The notes beneath the pieces are model-generated. The model was not told where the DNA came from, did not search any database, and saw only the letters and a program-made list of their open reading frames with translations. From Alphaproteobacteria bacterium (GTDB taxonomy: Bacteria; Pseudomonadota; Alphaproteobacteria; Sphingomonadales; Sphingomonadaceae), in NCBI GenBank assembly GCA_018970445.1, contig JAGWWF010000019.1:1-64000 (forward strand): 64,000 bases of DNA. Direction: 5' to 3'. A program made the translations under genes and the position numbers. This document shows positions 56,834-64,000 of the stretch, piece after piece. Each line of letters begins with the position of its first letter. Positions within the stretch are counted from its first letter, which is position 1.

Positions 56834-56994
56834 GGCCGCAGTCTCGACTTTTGGGCGCTGAACGGCAAGGCTGCATGATCTCCCTCACCGATTGTTCATG
56901 TTGGGACGGCTATCGGGCGGCCAGATGCGTGTGACCGGTTGACGCGGATTGAGCGACGGCTTAGCCCAAGTCGAATTGCTTGAGGGAGGCATGA

Positions 56995-58236
56995 ATGAGG
57001 ATCTTGACGACTGCGCTGGCCATCGCCCTGATGGCTGGCACCACTTTGGGCGCAGCTGCCCCGGCGCTGGCCCAGAAGAAGGCCGAAGCACCCAAGCCGG
57101 TGCCGCCCAAGCTGTCAAAGCCGGTGCTGGCCGTGGTGATGGCGGTGCAGAAGCTGCAACAGGCCGGTGATCATGCCGGCGCGCTGGCCAAGCTGGCCGA
57201 AGCCGCCGCCGTGCCGCGCGCCGAAAAGGATGACGCGCTGATCCTGGCCAAGCTGAAGCTGTTTTCGGCGCAGACCATCAAGGACAATGCCAAGCTGGAA
57301 GAAGGGCTGACCGAAGCCGCCGACGCGCCGAGCATCAGCCCGGAGGAAAAGCTGACCTTTTCCAAGTTCATCGCCGGCCTGGCCAGCAACCGCAAGGATT
57401 ATGGCAAGGCCTGGACCTGGTATGAGTTTTATCTGGCGCAAAAGCCGGACGATGTGGACATGACCGTACAGGCCGCCAGCGTGGCCGCCGCGCTGAAGCA
57501 GCCGGCGCGCGTGCACGAACTGCTCACCAAGGCCATCGACCTGCGCGAAGCCAAGGGCGAGACCGGCGATCGCAGCTGGTATGAATTCCGCGCCCAGCTG
57601 GTCATCGACAACAAGATGGACGACAAGATCCTGCCGGCGCTGCTGAGCTGGGTGAAGGCGTTCCCTGAGCCCAAGAGCTATAATCTGGCCATCGAGCTGG
57701 TGAAGCAGCGCCAGGGCAATCTGGACAACAACACGCTGATCGATTTCGGCCGTCTGCTGGCCACCGCCGGCGCCATGACCACGGCCAACAATTATCTGGA
57801 ATATGCCGATGCGGCGCTGGATCGCGGCATGCCCAACGAAGCCGAGATCGTGTTGAAGGAAGGCATCGCCAAGCAGCTGCTGGATGGCACCAAGCAGAAC
57901 ATCAAGGAATTCGTGACGCTGGCAGCCACCAAGAATGCCGAAAGCAAGGCCGGCATCGCCGGGCTGGAACGGGATGCCAAGACCAGCCCGCGCCTGGCGC
58001 TGGTGGTGGCCGATACCTTTGCCAACCTGAAACAATATCCTAAGGCCGTCACCTGGTACAAGACGCTGATCGGCAACGCCAATGTCGATCAGGACACGGT
58101 GAACCTGCGGCTGGCCTTTGCCCTGAAGAACAGCGGCGATGCCGCCGGTGCCAAGGCGGCGCTGGCCAATGTGAAGGGCGGCGCGCGCGCCGTGATCGCC
58201 AAATTCTTTGAAACCCTGTTCACCGATCCGGCCTGA
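56995..58236 (+). CDS. Secreted helical-repeat protein
   Basis: A 413-residue exported protein: signal peptide (ILTTALAIALMAGTTLGAAAPALAQ) then helix pairs of TPR/Sel1-like spacing (e.g. AVTWYKTLIGNANVDQDTVNLRLAFALKNSGDAAGA). It is lysine-rich and without cysteines. Probably a periplasmic scaffold; no named family recognised. GAGG lies just before ATG 56995, and a strong terminator follows the stop. Confidence 0.8.
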   Translation: MRILTTALAIALMAGTTLGAAAPALAQKKAEAPKPVPPKLSKPVLAVVMAVQKLQQAGDHAGALAKLAEAAAVPRAEKDDALILAKLKLFSAQTIKDNAKLEEGLTEAADAPSISPEEKLTFSKFIAGLASNRKDYGKAWTWYEFYLAQKPDDVDMTVQAASVAAALKQPARVHELLTKAIDLREAKGETGDRSWYEFRAQLVIDNKMDDKILPALLSWVKAFPEPKSYNLAIELVKQRQGNLDNNTLIDFGRLLATAGAMTTANNYLEYADAALDRGMPNEAEIVLKEGIAKQLLDGTKQNIKEFVTLAATKNAESKAGIAGLERDAKTSPRLALVVADTFANLKQYPKAVTWYKTLIGNANVDQDTVNLRLAFALKNSGDAAGAKAALANVKGGARAVIAKFFETLFTDPA

Positions 58237-58255
58237 TCCGGCGGCCGGGCTGATG

Positions 58256-58291
58256 GAGCGCGCCGCACGGCTGCGTGCGGCGCGCTCTTTT
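58256..58291 (+). terminator. Intrinsic terminator after the secreted repeat protein
   Basis: A perfect 13-bp stem GAGCGCGCCGCAC/GTGCGGCGCGCTC with a six-base loop and TTTT directly after. It separates this gene from guaB, which must therefore have its own promoter within 58292-58360. Confidence 0.92.
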
Positions 58292-58315
58292 CATGTGCGC
58301 GCTGCGCCCCTATAG

Positions 58316-61008
<2,693 letters not shown>

Positions 61009-61020
61009 TATTGGGGTGCC

Positions 61021-61494
61021 ATGATCCAGCGTCTTGCCCTGTTGTCCCTGATCCTGATCGCGGTGCCGGCCGCTGCCGTGGCGCGCGATGATCAGTTGAA
61101 GCCGGCTTCCAGCCAGTTTGCCGCCGCTGGCCAGGCCGCGCTGGCCGCCGGCAAGCCGCAGGACGCCATTGACAGTTTCGAAGCGGCGCTGGCGGTGGAC
61201 CCGCGCAATGTCGCGGCCTTTGCCGGCATTGCAGCGGCCTATGAAAAACTGGGCCTGCCCGGCCGCGCGGTGAAATATTATCGCGAGGCGCTGGCGCTGA
61301 ACCCGTCCGACATTGCCGCGCTGGAAGGCCAGGGCCGGGCGCTGGTGGCGCGCGGTGCCACCGCCCGCGCCCAGATCAACCTGGCGCGCATCAAGGCGCT
61401 GTGCAAGGCCGATTGCAGCGCCGCGGCCCGGCTGGAAGGCGTGATCGGCAAGGCGGCCGAAACCGCTGCGGCTGCGGCCAAGCCCAAGGGCTGA
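61021..61494 (+). CDS. Small exported TPR protein
   Basis: A 157-residue protein with a signal peptide (LALLSLILIAVPAAAVA) and about three TPR units (FAAAGQAALAAGKPQDAIDSFEAALAVDPRN, FAGIAAAYEKLGLPGRAVKYYREALALNPSD). Two cysteines in LCKADCS near the end may pair. Follows rsmB by 12 bases. Role unknown; periplasmic protein-protein binding is inferred. Confidence 0.82.
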   Translation: MIQRLALLSLILIAVPAAAVARDDQLKPASSQFAAAGQAALAAGKPQDAIDSFEAALAVDPRNVAAFAGIAAAYEKLGLPGRAVKYYREALALNPSDIAALEGQGRALVARGATARAQINLARIKALCKADCSAAARLEGVIGKAAETAAAAAKPKG

Positions 61495-61501
61495 GGCCGT
61501 T

Positions 61502-62326
61502 CTACCCCAGCCGCGCGGCCGCCCGGGCAAAGGCCTCCACCGGCACGGTTTCGGCGCGGGCTTCAGCCCTGATGCCCTCGGCTTCCAGGGCTTCCAGCGC
61601 GCCGGGCAGGCCCTTCACGCTGGCGCGCAGCATCTTGCGGCGCTGGCCAAAGGCGGCCGCTGTCAATGCCGCCAGCCGGGCCGGATCGGCGGCGGCAAGC
61701 GGGGTTGCGGGCAGCAGGTGCACCACCGCCGATTCCACCTTGGGCGCCGGCACGAAGGCACGGGCGGGCAGGGTGAGGGCAATTTTCGGCGTCGCGCGCC
61801 ACTGCGCCAGCACCGCCAGCCGGCCATAGGCATCGCTGCCGGGCTGCGCCACGATGCGCTGCGCCACTTCCTTCTGGAACATCAGGGTCAGGCTGGCCCA
61901 CCACGGCGGCCATGCCGCGCCTTCCAGCCAGCCGGTGAACAGCGCGGTGCCGATGTTGTAGGGCAGATTGGCGACGACATGCGCGCCATCGCCGGCCAGC
62001 GCGCGCGCGTCCACCGCCATGGCATCGCCGCCCACCACGTGCAGCCGGCCATCGGCGGCCGCGGCCAGTTCGGCCAGCGCGGGCAGGGCGCGATCATCGC
62101 GCTCCACCGCCACCACGGCCGCCCCGGTGCGCAGCAGCGCGCGGGTGAGGCCGCCGGGGCCGGGGCCGACTTCATAGACGCGCGATTCGGGGCCAAGGCC
62201 GGGGATGCGGGCAATGCGGTCGAGCAGATTGGTATCGGTGAGGAAATTCTGGCCGAGCGATTTTTTCGCGTTCAGCCCATGCGCGGCAATCACGGCGCGC
62301 AGCGGCGGCAGATCGGCCAGCGCCAT
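61502..62326 (-). CDS. rsmA: 16S rRNA dimethyladenosine transferase
   Basis: Dimethylates the two adjacent adenosines near the 3' end of 16S rRNA (KsgA). 274 residues: [23 protein letters not shown] loop [15 protein letters not shown], and catalytic [23 protein letters not shown] is the C-terminal motif. ATG 62326 lies 5 bases after the pdxA stop; TTG 62353 inside pdxA is less likely. Confidence 0.93.
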   Translation of the reverse strand: MALADLPPLRAVIAAHGLNAKKSLGQNFLTDTNLLDRIARIPGLGPESRVYEVGPGPGGLTRALLRTGAAVVAVERDDRALPALAELAAAADGRLHVVGGDAMAVDARALAGDGAHVVANLPYNIGTALFTGWLEGAAWPPWWASLTLMFQKEVAQRIVAQPGSDAYGRLAVLAQWRATPKIALTLPARAFVPAPKVESAVVHLLPATPLAAADPARLAALTAAAFGQRRKMLRASVKGLPGALEALEAEGIRAEARAETVPVEAFARAAARLG

Positions 62327-62331
62327 GCCTG

Positions 62332-63330
62332 TCAGCGGCGGCGGGCGGCGCAATCGGCCGCCATGCGGATCGCCGCGATCATCGCGCCGGGGGATGCGGT
62401 GCCGGTGCCGGCAATATCGAAGGCGGTGCCATGATCGGGCGAGGTGCGGATGATCGGCAGGCCGAGCGTGATGTTGACGCCATCATCGAAATGCAGCGCC
62501 TTCAACGGGATTAGCGCCTGATCATGATAGGTGCACAGGGCCGCATCATAACGGGCGCGGGCGGCGGCGTGGAACATGGTATCGGCCGGCAGCGGGCCGA
62601 TCACATCAATGCCATCCTCGTGCAATTGTTCGATGGCCGGGCGGATGATCTCCACCTCTTCGCGGCCGATGGTGCCGCTTTCGCCGGCATGGGGGTTCAG
62701 CCCGGCAATGGCCAGGCGCGGCGCGGCAATGCCGAAATCGCGGATCAGGCCGCGCGCCGTGATGCGGGCGCGGGTGACGATCAGTTCGGTGCTGATCAGC
62801 CGCGGCACCTCGGCCAGCGGCACATGCACGGTCAGCGGCACGGTGCGCAAGCTTGGGCCGGCCAGCATCATCACTGCATTGGCCGCCGCCACGCCGCAGC
62901 GTTCGGCAACAAATTCGGTCTGGCCCGGATAGGAAAAGCCGATGGCGGCCAGCTGCGATTTGGCCACCGGCCCGGTGACCAGCGCCGATGCCATGCCCTG
63001 CCGCGCCAGGCCGCAGGCCAGTTCCAGGCTGTCGAGCGCGCAGCGTGCGCCGGGCAGATTGGGCTGGCCGGGCAGGATCTCGCCGGGATCATCCACCTGG
63101 ATCAACGGCAGCGCGCCGGCAAAGGCGGCGGCGGCGTGGGTGGGATCAGACAGGGTGGCAATCGGCCCATCCCACACGGCGCGGATGGCGCGGGCATCGC
63201 CGATGGCCAGAAACGGCGGCAGCCCGGCGGTGTTGCGCTGTTCCCAGGCCGCCGCGATGATTTCCGGGCCAACACCGGCGGGATCGCCGATGGACACCGC
63301 CAGCGGCGCGGCAAGCGCAGCCGGCCCCAT
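62332..63330 (-). CDS. pdxA: 4-hydroxythreonine-4-phosphate dehydrogenase
   Basis: NAD-dependent step of the DXP-dependent vitamin B6 pathway. 332 residues: [34 protein letters not shown], metal ligands in the [16 protein letters not shown] and [41 protein letters not shown] stretches. Shares a base with the surA stop and precedes rsmA, the conserved surA-pdxA-rsmA order. Confidence 0.95.
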   Translation of the reverse strand: MGPAALAAPLAVSIGDPAGVGPEIIAAAWEQRNTAGLPPFLAIGDARAIRAVWDGPIATLSDPTHAAAAFAGALPLIQVDDPGEILPGQPNLPGARCALDSLELACGLARQGMASALVTGPVAKSQLAAIGFSYPGQTEFVAERCGVAAANAVMMLAGPSLRTVPLTVHVPLAEVPRLISTELIVTRARITARGLIRDFGIAAPRLAIAGLNPHAGESGTIGREEVEIIRPAIEQLHEDGIDVIGPLPADTMFHAAARARYDAALCTYHDQALIPLKALHFDDGVNITLGLPIIRTSPDHGTAFDIAGTGTASPGAMIAAIRMAADCAARRR

Positions 63331-64000
63331 CAGCGATAATCAACGATGGCGTCGCGGCGCAGATCGCGCAGGTAACGGCGGGCGCGCATCGTCACCCGTT
63401 CCTCGTTCATCTGGTTGTAGATCTCGTCGAAATTGGCAGCGCGGGCCTGCACCTGGCTGTCATCCCGGCCGCACAGCACCAGCACGCGCAGGCCTTCATC
63501 GGCCGAACCAAAGGCCGGCGTTGCCTCTCCGATCGACAGCCGGCCCAGGATGGTCTGCAGCGCCGGCGGCAGATCCTTCATCCGGATGGCATCGTTGGTG
63601 GCGACATCGCCGCCCACCTGCTTGGCCAGCGCCTCCACCCCGCCGCAGCCGCCCATCTTCTGGGTGAGCGCGCCGATTTCGGCCACCTTGGCGCGGGCCT
63701 GCGCCTCGCTGGTATCGGCTTTCAGCGGGATGGTGAGCTGCTTGAGGCTGAGGATGGCCAGGGTGGGATCGGCGGCCAGCACCTGGCGCTTTTCGATCAG
63801 CGACACGATGGCGATGCCGCCGGGCACGGCGATCGGATCGCTGATCTGGCCGGGCTGCATCCCGGCCAGCACCGGGGCCAGCGCATCGTTGAGCTGTTCG
63901 GCGCGCACCCAGCCCAGATCGCCGCCCAGGCCGGCGGTGGAGGCTTCGGAAAATTGCCGGGCATAGGCAACAAAGCTGGCGCCGCCGCGCACCTGGCCAA
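63330..64000 (-). CDS. surA: SurA-like periplasmic peptidyl-prolyl isomerase, partial
   Basis: C-terminal part only; the 5' end lies beyond the window. About 223 residues are visible: a parvulin domain (FVAYARQFSEASTAGLGGDLGWVRAEQLNDALAPVLAGMQPGQISDPIAVPGGIAIVSLIEKRQ) and the helical C-terminal segment. SurA chaperones outer-membrane proteins such as the TonB receptor above. Identity rests on the parvulin motif and on position before pdxA-rsmA. Confidence 0.88.
   Translation of the reverse strand, partial: GQVRGGASFVAYARQFSEASTAGLGGDLGWVRAEQLNDALAPVLAGMQPGQISDPIAVPGGIAIVSLIEKRQVLAADPTLAILSLKQLTIPLKADTSEAQARAKVAEIGALTQKMGGCGGVEALAKQVGGDVATNDAIRMKDLPPALQTILGRLSIGEATPAFGSADEGLRVLVLCGRDDSQVQARAANFDEIYNQMNEERVTMRARRYLRDLRRDAIVDYR

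Overview
The window is a dense, GC-rich chromosomal segment of a free-living aerobic alphaproteobacterium, most likely a sphingomonad. Three things point there: a PEP-CTERM protein with the PEPxWAM form of the sorting signal, a zapA - 6S RNA - formyltetrahydrofolate cyclo-ligase order, and a lptD/surA-pdxA-rsmA type locus. The lineage is inferred from proteins and gene order; no rRNA is present. Genes are tightly packed, many with ATGA, GTGA or TGATG overlaps, and GTG starts are common. No prophage, CRISPR array or classical insertion sequence was seen.

Layout. 0.1-10.5 kb: a TPR protein of the alkaline-phosphatase superfamily with degenerate metal motifs, malic enzyme (maeB), a coupled hydrolase-queG-nitrilase run, a HerA-like ATPase and two oxidoreductases. 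10.5-21 kb: an ABC exporter, PHA depolymerase (phaZ), an ABC-F protein (uup), a PepSY/response-regulator/histidine-kinase operon, a PEP-CTERM protein, chorismate mutase, a polyprenyl diphosphate synthase, an NDUFS4-like protein and tRNA-Arg. 21-31.5 kb: a TonB-dependent receptor and a TPR-sulfotransferase, then a quinoprotein amine dehydrogenase locus (large subunit, MauE, MauD, TTQ-bearing small subunit, cytochrome c) with a second cytochrome c on the opposite strand. A metallo-beta-lactamase-fold hydrolase with a palindromic operator follows. 31.5-40 kb: a sugar MFS transporter, flavoenzymes, a dienelactone-hydrolase-like protein, a histidine-rich secreted protein behind a perfect palindrome, tesB, tRNA-Ala and tRNA-Asp, a PchB-like chorismate mutase, the cyclo-ligase gene, 6S RNA and zapA. 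40-47 kb: central carbon genes tkt-gap-pgk-fba, then thiE and suhB. 47-53 kb: nuoABCD-x-x-E-x-x-F with four small extra genes. The operon stops after nuoF, where nuoG would be expected. 52.8-53.4 kb: a GIY-YIG nuclease gene between two inverted-repeat (REPIN-like) elements; a third copy lies before thiE. 53.4-64 kb: gyrA, a YhhN protein, a secreted repeat protein, guaB-rsmB, a small TPR protein and the rsmA-pdxA-surA end of an envelope/ribosome operon that runs off the window.

How it fits together. The amine dehydrogenase locus is a periplasmic module that would oxidise a primary amine and pass electrons through c-type cytochromes to the respiratory chain. The nuo genes, NDUFS4-like protein and quinone side-chain synthase belong to that same chain. 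The most unusual features are the REPIN-like family bracketing a GIY-YIG gene at the break point of the nuo operon, the amine dehydrogenase locus without a nearby mauG, and the palindrome-controlled histidine-rich secreted protein.
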